Source of the DNA: Owenia fusiformis
Taxonomy: Eukaryota; Annelida; Polychaeta; Sabellida; Oweniidae
Length of the DNA: 64,000 nucleotides
NCBI GenBank assembly: GCA_903813345.2
Contig: CAIIXF020000001.1
Coordinates: forward strand, 5,148,001 to 5,212,000
Reading direction: 5' to 3'
Within the stretch, counting starts at the first letter, position 1, and each line of letters starts with the position of its first letter. A program made the translations under genes and the position numbers. Below are positions 33,585-46,329 of this stretch, one piece after another. Below the pieces are notes generated by a model, which saw only the letters and a program-made list of their open reading frames with translations, searched no databases and had not been told where the DNA came from.

Positions 33585-36500
33585 GTGACTTCTTGGAGAA
33601 GCTGGATAAAATAATAGCTAATGTGTTGTCAGCATTGGTAAAAGTTTATGATGAATTGAGTTTAAGCCATCTCTTATGTAATTTGGATACAATACGAAAT
33701 GAAGAGAATCGGTATTATCAGTGTACCAAAAGCTGTCTACTTTACCCCTTTACTTCTACTCACATTCAAATGGTTCTAATAAATTCGTATCTTCGTATAC
33801 ATAATCCTGATGAGGATACCAGGTTACTTGCATGTGATGTATTAAAGATTGCAATGGATGCAATCATTTTCATTGGAATCGATTTAAAAGTATTCTTGCA
33901 CTTTCAATGACTAAGGTGTGCTAGCAACATTTATCAATTCGGGTAAAGGCCAAACATTCATCATAGGGAACGACAAACGGCATTCAAAATATAATATCAT
34001 GAAAAAACACACAATATGTGAAACTGAGCGTGAGACTTATTGTTTCTTGGTTTGGCAATTGCAATGACTCATTCTTTGCTCCTGTAATTTAAATATAAAT
34101 ATAAAAATACGAATACAACTAACTTTTGATTGTACGTGTATATTTCACATAATTTAAAGTCATTTTGTATTTATAAGCAATATTCCAAACAGGTACCTTG
34201 TGGTAATGATTGCTTTAAGTCTGGTTGACAAAAAATAACAAATTGCATGTCCATGAAATCAACATATATGTCGCAGTCTCTAGTACAAGAGATTTTTAAA
34301 ATATCAATGATCGTACATTGTCCCATGGTTAAAATTACCTGGATGGTGACCTGGTTCATGGGACAATATATTACTTGCATGATGACCACCATAGTCTGGT
34401 TGCTCAGATGAGATCAATTGATGGTAATAATGTTAAGACTTTATTCCAATGTCTAGACTTTATTCCAATTGCCAACCTTTCTAGTGTACGATTACACTAG
34501 ATTTCATATATGATACATGTATTAAATTGAAAACGTATATATAACAGTCATTATGTCAAGTCCTATATTCTTGTAATACTGTAATAAGTGAATTAAAGTG
34601 TAATTTAAAGTTTGAAGATGTGTTGAATACATTGATTTGCCTTCTATCAATATATTTCCTAGTTTATGCTGCAAAATAATAAACTGACCATGTCCACGTT
34701 CTTCTATTTTCCAGTGGTAGGGCACTATATAATTGAAATTACAATAAACGTATGACAATATCACACATAGATAGGAAATGTTGTCATAGTACTACGTATA
34801 AATTGATCTATAAAAGCTATCATATTTTTTTGAAGCTACAAATATAAAATTGACAAGACAAAAAAGTGCCAAAAGTTGCATATAATTACCCAGGGGGTAA
34901 ACACACTAAAAATCAGTGTTATGCCTACATCGTTGAGCTGCTATCTTTTAATATCTTTATCAGCATGAAAAACTGATTTAGAAAAAATAGGTTTGTCACT
35001 TTTTCTAAAAAAATGCCTCAAAAACCTTTTACCTTGAGATATTCCGAAATTGGTATCAGATCTGTCTATAATTTATAAAAAAACGAAGTAGGTGGCATTT
35101 AATTTTTTTATTTTGAAATATATTAATGAAATTTAATTTTTTAAACAACATCATATCCACCTGTGGGATCTAGTTAGTTACATTATATCTAGGATGAAGA
35201 AAGGGTTATAACTACTAGTACCTTAATTGCATATAGCCTTTGGACATAATTTGGAATGGACGCTAAATGGACACTATCACGTAATGATTAGTGGGGTAAT
35301 TAAACTGTGACGGGTGTTGAACAGGTTGCAAGTGGATTTTGTTAACACTATGTACTAGCGATACCGGATCAAAGATGAGAAAATTCGAGATCATTACCTG
35401 TAGAGAAAAAAATCTAAAGGACGTACGGGGACCTACCTAATTTGGATGTTATATGCGGTAAAAAGAGCTAATAGGATCGATTTACTAATGGATTAATGCT
35501 TCTATGTATGGACGTTGTTCTAGCTTGTCAATTAGAAATGCGTAAATGATGCAATCAACTAGAATAAAAAGGCGTTGTTATCTTAGTTAATGAATTCTGC
35601 GAGGCAAATGTTTTGTATTGATACAAGAGACGGGCCATTAGTAAGTTCATCAATATTCAAACTAATATTCTATGGAATTATCATGGTCCACAACAATTTT
35701 ATGCTAAGAGGCAAATAAGCTAGATTAGATAGCACCGACAAAGGTAAACGGAGAAGAATGATAATTTATGGTAAGGTTAGTGGAATGTTTATATCTTGTC
35801 ATTTCGAATCTCATTACATATGGCTAGTGACATGTAATGTAACCATTAAATACTTTGGATATTGGTTATCCTGTGGGAAATCGGACATTTTTTAGTATGA
35901 TTTAGGCCGGAAATTTTGTTTTTTTGCTATGAGTTTCGTGATATCAGATAAACAGTTTAAGGCATCGTTTGTATGGTTAATGCATTTATAACAACTAGTT
36001 AGTATAGCTGAACATCTTTTTTCTCAATTTACGGATGCAACATGAACAAATAAGTGAATAAACCTAAAGGCTAGTGCGGCTTGCGAAGCTTAATGACGAA
36101 AAGGTTATCTTTTAATTGATAACATTTGAAGTGTAGGCGCAAATGATGTCAGAGCAGTAATGTGGTGAGTAAAAAATAAGGAACGCGCATGTGTTTTATT
36201 AGTTACTAGCTAAATGTTTAATAATTACTGTATATTCAATCATCTAATTTAGATTTGTGAACATCACCAAAATAAGAGTTATAAAGATCCAAAAATGACA
36301 AATAACCAATGAAAATATTAAGGACATGTATCTATTCTAAAAAACCATAAGCTGGATACCAATGTCAAAAGTCACCCGATTTTTGTGATTATGAGTCAAA
36401 GAAAGCATTTTTGAGTTTCAAATTGACTTCTGTTATAACTTGAAACCATCTAGCTTCTATTTTATTCCACTTACCTTTTATTGTTTCTCCAAATATATTC

Positions 36501-36692
36501 TTTGAAAATCGGATTTGAAGTGTATTAATCAGGGCAATTCTGAGCCATTTTAATCAAAAATATTTTTGCTACCTAGAAACGAGCAATTGCGATCTTGCTG
36601 TTACCTAAAAACCAGCAATTGTGATGTCATGCCACACTCATGTGAATTCTAGAATCACATGGCAGCCATTTTGGAAATTTCAAAAAAATTCC
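33585..36692. other. Gene-poor AT-rich region
   Basis: No gene recognised. An open frame of 105 codons (33593-33910) has protein-like composition but no ATG near its start and no known motif. Confidence 0.4.
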
Positions 36693-36700
36693 CAATTAAA

Positions 36701-37004
36701 CAAGGAGGATTGGCTCCCAGAGTGCAACATCGATATTCTGCCCCATATATGGGTATGTCGTGCTACAAAATTTGAATTCCAACGACCGCCATTTTGTTCA
36801 CTTCAACATTTGAATCGTGAATTTTGGTCTTATTTCCCAACGAAAAATTCCAAAACTCACAAGAAATGATCGAGATATTGGTTCGAATATTTTGAACTGT
36901 TTATTTTGAATTTATAATCGGTTATAATTTCAGAAAATAACGACATTTCGGCGTTTTCATTGTTGGAAAATATCGACTTCGATTCTGGGAGCCAATCCTC
37001 CTTG
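36701..37004. mobile_element. hAT-type MITE with perfect 8-bp target duplication
   Basis: 304 bp, starting CAAGGAGGATTGGCTCCC and ending in the exact inverse GGGAGCCAATCCTCCTTG, flanked by CAATTAAA on both sides (36693-36700 and 37005-37012). No coding content. TIR plus 8-bp duplication points to hAT. Confidence 0.85.
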
Positions 37005-37012
37005 CAATTAAA

Positions 37013-40000
37013 AAGGCTTAAGGTATGAGGTTCCATATCCATCCGCCAAAAGGTATGACCCCTATAGTCCATTTAAAAACTCGTGGTATTGTTCTAAATA
37101 ACGCCATAGTTGGCTTCTAGGGTACCTAGTATGCCACTATTTGGTATCAAAATAAAGAGGAGGCGTTCAACTTTCATTTGAATTGCGAAAATAGCGATGT
37201 AGGTCAAAAATAGTTCCGACGTGAGCATGTTTACTACGCGTTTGCCCATCATATCAGAATTGAGGAAGTGGTAGCAAACGCGAGTCACAATAAATGGACG
37301 CTGATATCTAAAAAAGTAACCTGACTCCCCATAATTTGATGTAGATCAATCGAACCCATATATGAACAGGTACATTTTGATATATAACACTATGGGGGGT
37401 AAGCGTTTTATAGTTGGTCACGAACGCCATATGTGCAAAGTATTGCTATGAATTTTCGAATTTGGTGTTGGATTACGGTACTCATACCTTAATATGAGGC
37501 CTAAAATTGTCTGCTAGTTGGCCAGAGACCAATATTCTAGCAGAATTTGAGAACAGAATCGATTTTTTAGTTCTGCGTAGGGCAAACAATGATTTGAAAT
37601 CACTTTCAACCATTCTGTGAGTATAAGAATGGTCATAAGAGGCCCGTGGAGGGTCATGAATGAAAGAAAGCCCTCTGAAATTCCATCAAAATTGCAGGTT
37701 ATTTCTTCATTTTTTGCTAAAATTACATGATTTTCAGGGCCCATATCTCAGTGAAATTGCTACAATGTAGCGATTTTTCATTTTTACAGGCTAGATACAC
37801 GTGTCAGGTCGACAGAAACAGTAAGCATGTGTGATTTTTAAATTGCTACATTGTAGCAATATTTATTTGAAAATACAGGTGTGAGGGAAACTGCAATTTA
37901 GTTAGATTTGGGCGAAAATGGCCAAATTTCAGTCAAAATCCTCGGGACACAGGGCTCTTGTCTTAGATTTAGTCAATGATGCAACTCTTAGTAGAAGGTG
38001 TGCCATATAGGGAATGAAAGCTGTTTGTCAGACGTATCATTTTCTTCAATAAACTCCGAGATAGTCAGGTTAGATTTGTGACGTCACAGTGGCAAAGTTA
38101 GACTAGCATATTTAGACGTATTTGGGGTAGGGCAAATTAACCCTTTCTAGCCTAAATGGATAAATTTTTCACATATTCAGCCAGTTCCGACGTTTTTATG
38201 CATTTTTGAACTAGAAATGATATTTTCTGCCAAAAAAAGTTGCAGAGACAAAAATCAGTGTGATGTCAAAAAACATTAAATGCTGTTTACAAATTGGAAA
38301 TGATTACAGAATTAACAAAAGATTTGTGAAAAATTAGGATAAGGTTTCTAAATTATGCACAGGACAATGTATAGCTACTGTTCTAAATGCAGGCAGAGAC
38401 TTTTAATTGCCAAAAAGTTGAGAATCAAAAACCATTGGTATTAGTGTTAAAAGATGCTATAAAGGTATTTTATGTTGTATCGCCAGTTTTACTAGTAAGT
38501 AGCAGTGTCAAAATAAAATTTATAGAAAAATAGATTTTCAAGAGATCTTCGTAGTAATATTGGAATAATATGAACTTATAATTCCGGGGTGATACTAATA
38601 TAAAAGTAAGTCCAACACACATGCTCTTATGATTTAAAAAAACATTGTCCATATCCTTGTAATATGTTTATTTCTTAAATCGTACGAGTTCATGTATGCT
38701 TTGCGATGGTTAAAAGGGTTGATCTGGATAGTCAAAAATAAAAATCACTGTTCTCAATAGATTGTCTGATACTTGTTCTATTCCTCATGAGAAAGATGCC
38801 GCACTTAAGCTTTGTTAATAACAGATAGATCACCAAGTACCATTTCCATTTTCCATACGTGAAACATAATTCTTGTTTTCAGGCATTTACAACTCATCGT
38901 AAACAATCGATATATGGTACATTGGATGGAAAATTATTTTCTGACTGCATGATGTCTAATGGATTCTGATTAATTTAGGATCATGCAACATTTAGCGGCT
39001 ATGGGTACTTGTAAATTAAAGTTACAGTGTATCAAAAATGATGCGTATTGTCATGATATATTTACACACATCGATAACCTGATAATATAATATGTAAGCC
39101 AAAGGGGAGATTGATCAGTTACTAAATGCTTAGTTGCAAATGGTATTATCTGTAGATCTTTCTTTTTATTTAAAGCTAAGACGAATAAGCAAGTGTGGTG
39201 TATCGTACTATACGACATTTAACTATTAATTAGTCCGCTACACTTAAGTTATTATCTTAGATGATAAAGATTAGCTACATGTATACGAACATCTAACGGA
39301 TATTACGTATTGAAGATCGTCAGGTGCTACACCAACTCTAGTTTGGATGAGTGGCCACTTATATTACGTTACGTTCTATCTTATTTCGATTTTGGATTTA
39401 GCCTTGCCCAAGTCGGTATTAGGTTTTATTTATTCCGCGTCCATGTGAATTTAACCAACATTTTCCAACGGGTCAATTTTGTGGGTGGAATGACCTAGAA
39501 AAGCAATGCTTGTCGCTCGAGCTTGCCAAGAGCATGCACATGAAATTAAACATGAAGTACTAAGATCATATTCCTTAGATAAATCTTTAAAAACCTACAT
39601 CACAATTTTTGCTTCAAACATGACAACCTTTAGCTAAAAAGTGTACACTCGTATATTTTGTCAATGTACGATGCCGATGGCTAGGCGTGTATGTGAGAAA
39701 CGAAAATAGATATGTTGTAACTTAAAGGCAGAATCTGATCTATAGGGGGTGACAAAATGACAAGCAACATGTATAATTGACCTACCAATCTATTCCTTAC
39801 AATATCAAATACAATATCTCCTAAAAGATTCACAACTATAAATTGGTATGAGGTTATAGATGATTCAAAGTGCAAAATTGAGTGAAAGCCTACAATAGAA
39901 ACATACCTTAATATCTACTCTGCTTTAAAATTTGGACACTAAAAGGAGGCCAAAATCTAAGTCAGATTTATAGTTTTTCCCTATTTTTATGATTCTGACA

Positions 40001-40243
40001 CTACACTTTAATAATATTCTTCGAAATTTGGTATACACATAGCAAACATTATGCTCAAACTATTTTGACCCATTTTTGAGATATGGTGTCCGGAGAGTAG
40101 GTCAAAACAAAAAAATCTCTAAATTTGACGTGTGAGTTAGGAAATAAGGGTAGAATTTTCTCAGAGTATGAATCTAAAATCTGAAGTGAAATCTGAGTTT
40201 CGGTTTAGATTTTATGACGTATTGAAAACCATATTTATAGGAT
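37013..40243. other. Gene-poor AT-rich region
   Basis: Nothing recognised beyond short words such as TTGCTACATTGTAGCAA near 37845 and a related one near 37755. Possible regulatory DNA for the receptor gene cannot be judged by eye. Confidence 0.4.
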
Positions 40244-40382
40244 ATCCTCTGATTTTGAGGAATATCATTTTTATCTACGAGGTGCAGTGATATTGATATC
40301 TGCACGAGAGAGCAAAGCGAACGAGTGGATATATCAATATCACCGAGTAGATTAAAATGATATTCTGAAAAAATCATAGGAT
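40244..40382. repeat. Hairpin, about 60-bp arms
   Basis: Left arm with GAATATCATTTTTATCTAC and GTGATATTGATAT, inverse on the right; loop AGCAAAGCGAA. Small foldback MITE. Confidence 0.7.
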
Positions 40383-40504
40383 GTTCTTATTATCCTACAC
40401 TTACAAGAAGTGTACTAAATGTATAATATCATTTCAAAATGAATTTCATGCCAAATTGAGTCAATTTGGCTGATAGATGAAACATGCGGCTAGTACGATA
40501 AAAA

Positions 40505-40952
40505 TATTATGCGGAGGTACGTTTATGGAGCTCCTCCGCACCCAATATTTAGAGGGGGCTCATATCTGAAAAACATTTCCGAATTTTTATAAATTCACAC
40601 AGATACTGACTGGCTTCCAAGATGCAAAAATAATTTGTATAGATAGTGTACCTTGAACACCATTTTTTTATGAATGCTGGGGACTCAGTATTAAAAGGAT
40701 AATTTCAAAATATATAGGTCTGGGAAAGGTTTAAGGCACACTGCGTCGCTATAGAATGAATTGCGCTACTATTTTCACAATTGTATTGATATTTGGTGTC
40801 AAATACACATATCTTGGTATATTTGAAGTCCCAAAACGGCTTAGTTTCAGAAATATCCCAAATTTAAATTCAAAAATGACCGTTAGCTCCGCACCCTCCG
40901 CTCATTTGCATCCGCACCTAATATTTCCCACAGGCTCTGTCTGCATAGGGTG
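40505..40952. mobile_element. Half copy of the 52281-53128 palindrome, centre inverted
   Basis: Carries the 18-bp centre and one full arm, ending CTGTCTGCATAGGGTG. The centre (GGTACGTTTATGGAGCTCC) is in the opposite orientation relative to the arm when compared with 52281-53128. Open frames inside are repeated in all copies and are not evidence for coding. Confidence 0.75.
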
Positions 40953-41149
40953 ACAACGCATAATTGTTGGTGAGCCGACTCAATAATGCTAAACAAAGCT
41001 CTTTCTTACCTCGCTTCATCTTTCGGAAAAATGGCGGTCCAAAATGGCGGAAATTACAACTACGTCTAATGTTTAACAGAAAAATCAGATATGGATTTTG
41101 AACTAATGATTCGCGAATGACGTGGGATAAAAAGCAATGGTCGGGATTA

Positions 41150-41290
41150 AATACGGGTTTATTCCTCGTGACGATATGATATTTCCCGAGGGCCCGGGAG
41201 AAAGGGTTTTTGCTCAGCTGGCCCTCCGGACCCTCAGGAAATATCATATTGTCCCTTGGAATAAAACCCATATTGAATCCCTCCCAGTTA
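41150..41290. repeat. Imperfect palindrome, ATGATATTTCC/GGAAATATCAT core
   Basis: About 60-bp arms around CGGGCCCTCGGGAAATATCA and its partner; both strands translate to the same IPRD-MIFPEGP-like peptide because of the symmetry. A similar motif recurs at 53905-54005. Confidence 0.6.
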
Positions 41291-41559
41291 ATAATCTTCA
41301 GATAAGTGATTTTGAAGGGGTACATATTGTTCATCCATCGAATTTTCGCGTGTCACTATTTTCTTCAAAACTGTAAAAATGTACCATTATCATGATGACG
41401 TGACCTTCAATGTGCTGAAAATAAAGTATAAATATACATGTCGAATATTTCTGTCGTTTTCCTGTCCTGATCGAGAAATACTACCAGCCTGTTCCCGCAA
41501 CCGCAAAAAGAAGGCCACGTGATCATTTTCCTCATGTTAATCTTATTTTATGATTACAG

Positions 41560-41628
41560 ATCAATGCATCAAGAAACCTGAGGTAAAGCTAAGCGGCGAA
41601 AGGACAAAACAAATACAGGTCTATCACC
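41560..41628 (+). other. Possible 5' leader of the receptor exon
   Basis: An acceptor-like TTATTTTATGATTACAG ends at 41559, so the first coding exon may begin there and be preceded by a non-coding exon not identified here. Confidence 0.35.
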
Positions 41629-43418
41629 ATGGATTCCCTGTTGGCAAACTGTACTGGTACCCGCACCATGAATATGAAAGTATACATGAACTCGAGTGGC
41701 TGTGGCTCATTTGACCCATTATTAGAGCCCCCAGTCATTGCCACAAACTCAACTTCTACGTCACCCGGGGCAGACCTCAAAAGTGCCGCGCTTATGACAA
41801 ACATCATCATGATATGCTCAGGAATATTTGGTAACAGCTTAGCCTTGGCTGTGCTATATAAAAGTCGTAAAGAAGTGAGAAAGAGTGTGTTTTATATATT
41901 GGTTGCAGCGCTTGCGTGGACGGACCTCACAGGGATTATATTAGTGTCCCCCATCCCATTGTTAGTGTATACTGATACAGTGTTGTTATCCGAAGCCGTG
42001 GCATTGTGCAAGTACCATGCATTTGTAATGATATCATTTGCACTTGCGACTCCACTGATCGTTGGTACAATGGCAGTTGAACGCTTCATGGCACTAAGAT
42101 ATGCGTATGTCTACTCAGTACATGTGACAAAATCAAAAGCACGTATTGTTATAGGAATAATATATTGTATTGTGCTTGTGGTAGCCCTACTGCCCGTTAC
42201 TGGGTTTGGAAGCTATGCCTTACAGTGGCCATATACCTGGTGCTTTCTTAATTTCCATGCCGAAAGCCCTCTGGATACGGCATATGCAGTTACGTTTGCG
42301 GGCATCAGCATGAGCATGATCCTAGTCATCATCACGTGCAATGTAATCGTCATTATTACACTGTTGAGGTTGCGCCACAGGAGACAATCAATGCGCCTTA
42401 ACAGCTCAGGGGAACAGAGGAGGATATGTAGGTCCAGGAAACATAACATGCTTGAACTACAAATGGTATGGCTTCTTTGTGGCATCACATGCGTATTCAC
42501 TATGTGCTGGGCACCCCTCAATGTAAGTATCATTTCAGATTCGTTCTAAATGACACGATTTAAGTGCACCCTAAGTGCACCAACAAATTGCCTAGAAATG
42601 AGGACATCGCCAAACAAAATCCCAATCTCTAGAAAGTTAGAACAGTTGAGAATTAAAATGGCTGTCCCGTTCTTGTCAAATTAACTAACATTTATGGCTG
42701 ATGCTTCACTTAAAGTGATAATGAACGAGTTCCCATCTAAGATTACCTAAGATCATCTAAGATTATCTACTATTTGATTGCCATTTTAATTTGTCCCATA
42801 TGCTCTTTTTAGATCCGCATTTTGATTAATGAGATAACTCAAGTGAGAGACAACAAACAAGATCTAATCTCACTAAGACTGGCCTCGGTGAATCAAATCT
42901 TGGATCCATGGGTCTATATCTTAATGAGGAAGGCTCTTATTGAAAAAGTTCTGGCTTGTATGCGGCGCATTCTCTGCACCAACAGAGTTTGCGGACCTGA
43001 AATGCATTCAAATAGTTCAATCCAAATGCCCGCGCAGACTTTTAAATCATTCACATTCAGAAACACAACATTCAAACAAAATACGACAATTAAACAGACG
43101 AAATTAAATGGTGTAACTATGAGACGGCTTCAACAGAATGGACACCGACGCCAAGTGTATATTACAACTGCTAATACTGCTCTAGAAGGGCAAGCCAAGC
43201 CACAGACGAATCCTTCTCTTGCAATATCACCAACACGCTCTCATTCTAGAAGCCAAGAATCTCTCTGTAAAGACGTACATCCGTGTTTACCCGATGACCC
43301 ATTATTAGATATTCAATATAATGACAGAATCACAAACCTAGATGAACCTAAACCCCCGGACCCAGTGGTAGAAATATACATCGATGGAATGGATAGCTCA
43401 TCTGATAGTTACAATTAA
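41629..43418 (+). CDS. PTGER4-like: Prostanoid-type (EP4-like) G protein-coupled receptor, two exons
   Basis: Exons 41629-42522 and 42813-43418 (donor CTCAAT/GTAAGT, acceptor CTTTTTAG, phase 0) give 499 aa. Start ATG in a good context (CACCATGG). Extracellular N-terminus with N-glycosylation sites N7, N21 and N40; TM1 about 52-77, TM2 87-113, TM3 126-150, TM4 171-190, TM5 215-245, TM6 275-303, TM7 316-337. Cys127 and Cys205 (TWCFLNF) form the expected disulfide; the DRY position is ER (151-152). TM7 reads LRLASVNQILDPWVYIL with Arg320, the residue that binds the prostaglandin carboxylate in this family. The TWCF loop, the TM5 region and the post-TM5 basic segment most resemble EP4, usually Gs-coupled. 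The intron at the end of TM6 matches the vertebrate prostanoid-receptor position. The long tail (about 160 aa) has Cys residues after TM7 that may be palmitoylated. Ligand is inferred. Confidence 0.9.
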
Positions 43419-43494
43419 ACGTGATACTGGATCTGGATCGGGTTGCTTTAACTCTGTCTTATCTCGCAACTCATACTCATCTCCTAGTCGTCCC

Positions 43495-43500
43495 AATAAA
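43495..43500 (+). promoter_or_regulatory. Poly(A) signal AATAAA of the receptor gene
   Basis: 77 nt after the receptor stop and only 6 bp before the transposon at 43507, so the cleavage site would lie within the transposon. Confidence 0.6.
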
Positions 43501-43969
43501 AGCTTCTAGTCCATGGTATGACTTCCGAATACGAAGGATCCGTAGCACACTATAGCGCAGAAACATTTGAAGCAATATTTATGGAGGTGCATATGTCTTG
43601 ATTCTTTTAAAATACTATTTGCTGAACAAACTTCCGGCTTTCGGGTCGAAAAATGTCTTTCATCATAAGGGGTCAAAAAGTGTAAATATTTTGATTCGAA
43701 CTTTTATGCATTTTATAAGACAGACCGTTATTGTAAGCATAGGAACAAAAAATAGATTATCATAATGTAAAAAATATACTATAATCATTTTCATTTTGTA
43801 AACGTCGGTGTTTAATTAGTATAATTACGCAAGTTAGTTTTTCAGATTTTTGGGGGATTTTTCAAATATGAGCCAAGCAGACTCAACAAAATTGTGTTAA
43901 CTATTTAGGTATTGGAATGTTCATATATTCCAAGGGCATGTCTAATAATCAATTAGAGTCATATGCAAT

Positions 43970-44307
43970 CCCGGGGGGTTCACTCCAATATACTTCTTAA
44001 TACCTATGTGCCGCCCCAAAGGCCCCCTTTTTGAGCATTTTTTCCATGTCAATTTCCTCTCAAAATTCCTCTGAGACTTATAATTGACTAAAAAATCAAC
44101 TTTTCTAGTGATTTGTTCCAGGCCTTAACAACTGATTTAACGAATTTAATACAATTTTTTCTAGTTTGACTTAAAAAGGGTACTTTCATAGACAAGTTTC
44201 CATGTTTTTTTCCTCTCAGATTGGCCAATTTCCATGTTTTATACTCAAAGCCAAAATTGGCCGTGCTGCACATACCTACCCAAATTATTTGGAGTGAACC
44301 CCCCGGG
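43970..44307. mobile_element. MITE with CCCGGGGGGTTCACTCC TIR and 8-9-bp duplication
   Basis: Ends CCCGGGGGGTTCACTCC and GGAGTGAACCCCCCGGG are exact inverses. TATGCAAT (plus an ambiguous C) occurs on both sides (about 43962-43970 and 44308-44316). The uninterrupted site is present in the paralogous element near 22254 (TTCGATTACATATGA on the other strand), proving the insertion. Confidence 0.85.
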
Positions 44308-45099
44308 TATGCAATCGAACGCCTTACAATTCTTCCTCGACGTTACTGCTGGCTATCATCAAGTTTTCTGATGGTTGTTTCTTCTTTGACCTTACCGCTG
44401 GATACAATCAAATTTTAGGAAGATAATGATAACGATTTTTCTCAATTATTCATGAATTCGGCCAAGTCTTGATGGTTGTTTTATAAGCAACTGAGCTATA
44501 TCTAACGACGAGAAATACAATTTTAACTGTAGTCCCAATTAGTCAGGAAGAGCAATAGGCCCTCCTTTATTGATAATGTTCACCGCTGATTAAAACTCCA
44601 TATCTCAAAACGTATTTGAGACCCATCTTGTGAAAAACTAGCATAATTTAAATTTGTCATTCTTATATAAAAGTGATTCATTTGTAGCATTTATCTTATC
44701 AATACCTGAGAAACAATACAAAACGTGGATACACTGATTACATAGTTTTTTGGTATTGATAGGAAAAATAACCTCAAACTTGTAGCTTAGAAACCTCAAT
44801 CATACATTTAACATATATTTATTTGTGTACTCCAAATTGTGAAAAAAATCGCCTCATACAGTACCAAGAAACATTCATGGAAAGGGTCTATAACTAATAA
44901 GCCGTAATAACTAGGTATACAAATCTCGTAGTCCTTTGGGGACTTAAATGTTATCTCATACATGTACATGTATTATCAATCTGCACGCAATTTTGCAATC
45001 AAAAACTTGATAGGTATTTAGCTTGTATTCGCGAATACAACGCCTGTAAGCTACCGGAATAAAAGCTTATATTAATAAGAATAAGCATGCCTTCTTTTA

Positions 45100-45660
45100 G
45101 TTTGCCTACCGGACATCGGATTCAAACTGGGCAAACTACGTTTTCTCCTATTTTCTGGACAATGTTATCATATGCTAACATTTCCCTATCCTGGTCAACA
45201 TCTGAAATATATGTAATGCCCTTTTCAATCCAGTTTTAATTACTCAAGTTATGCAAACCTCTAATTCTATCAAAATCTATGTTTGAATTAAAAATACTGA
45301 GTCCATTACCCATTTTTCCATACATGTACATGGGTAAGCCTCTCCAGTGACCATTGCCTCTTTCTTGCAACTTTTTAACCAATTGTGTTGTATTTAGCTA
45401 TTTGTAAATCTTAAGCATTTATCATTTTTAACCCTCCATATTTATATTCTTGTACCATTACATCACTTTTCACTTTGTCAGGAATCTTTTTCAATTCATC
45501 CTCTTTAAATCTGCCTTTTGCCCAAATAAATTTAATCATCATTGTATTAGTTCTATTCAAAAGTTTGTCAGGGAGGATGAAGGCTTGCATGAGATTGCAG
45601 GAGAATTGTGATAAAAGTAAAGATTTAACTATAACAACCTTTCCCATAATTGTTAAGTAC
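45100..45660 (-). pseudogene. LINE reverse transcriptase C-terminal fragment
   Basis: Minus strand reads GKVVIVKSLLLSQF, LNRTNTMMIKFIW and EYKYGGLKMIN in order, the pattern following the RT catalytic core in non-LTR retrotransposons. Further on, NWIEKGITYISDVDQD matches the later C-terminal segment. The part between is degraded by stops and frame slips; catalytic motifs and endonuclease are absent. Inserted within the element at 43507-45949. Confidence 0.7.
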
Positions 45661-45949
45661 CTTCCAGAGAAAACCTAAATCATATATTTGAAATCATTTT
45701 GTATTATTTTCTGTTGCATTGTGTACTCAAAACAAATTGTGAAAAATTGGGATTTTATTTTTTGGTAATTTTTTGACCTCTGTTAATGGCAGGCATAATT
45801 CAGCCAAAAAGCCGAGAGTATATTAAACGGTTAATAAAAATTATTAGGGAACATATGTAGGTATGTTAATGTTAGGTCAAATATCGCTGCCCTATTGTGT
45901 GCTACCAGCTCCTTTATTAGACGTCCTAGAGATTTCATACCATGGACTA

Positions 45950-46329
45950 CAATGAGAGTTTGCAGGGGCATCCGGCAGAAAATTGAACCTCAAGGTATGG
46001 ATGCCATAAATTAACAGAGAGCGATACGCGATAATTTTTTGAAATGGATAGAGAGGCATGGGTCTCTGACTATCTTGAAAGGGTGGCACCCATCACATTT
46101 ACTTTCAATATACAAAATAATGAACCTATCATTATGGTTAAAGAGAGCGAGTAAACGTTGCTTGTGATGAACAACTCCTATTTTTTATAGGTGTACATAT
46201 TATTGCATAGCACTTTTACTCAGAGCATGGTTGTACACTTTGTACCCATGATTTATACATTAATAATATTATGTGTAATATTTTTGTTATCCTGTTGTTG
46301 TAAATTAAATACATGTTTTCCGAACTTCT
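45950..46329. other. Intergenic, nothing recognised
   Basis: Short open frames only, overlapping repeat DNA. Confidence 0.4.

Larger units (their letters stand above)
43507..45949. mobile_element. TIR element, TAGTCCATGGTATGA family, inverted relative to 21059
   Basis: 2,443 bp from TAGTCCATGGTATGA to TCATACCATGGACTA. Outer parts are the reverse complement of 21059-22888. It holds a nested MITE (43970-44307) and a LINE fragment (about 45100-45660). Flanking triplets differ (TTC, CAA), so it may be a recombinant or has lost its duplication. Confidence 0.8.

Noticed and set aside
33593-33910. 105-codon open frame
   Set aside because: No ATG near the start, it begins inside a transposon target duplication, and no recognisable domain or splice partner.
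41892-42533. Minus-strand ORFs opposite the receptor
   Set aside because: Antisense shadows of the GPCR coding exon.
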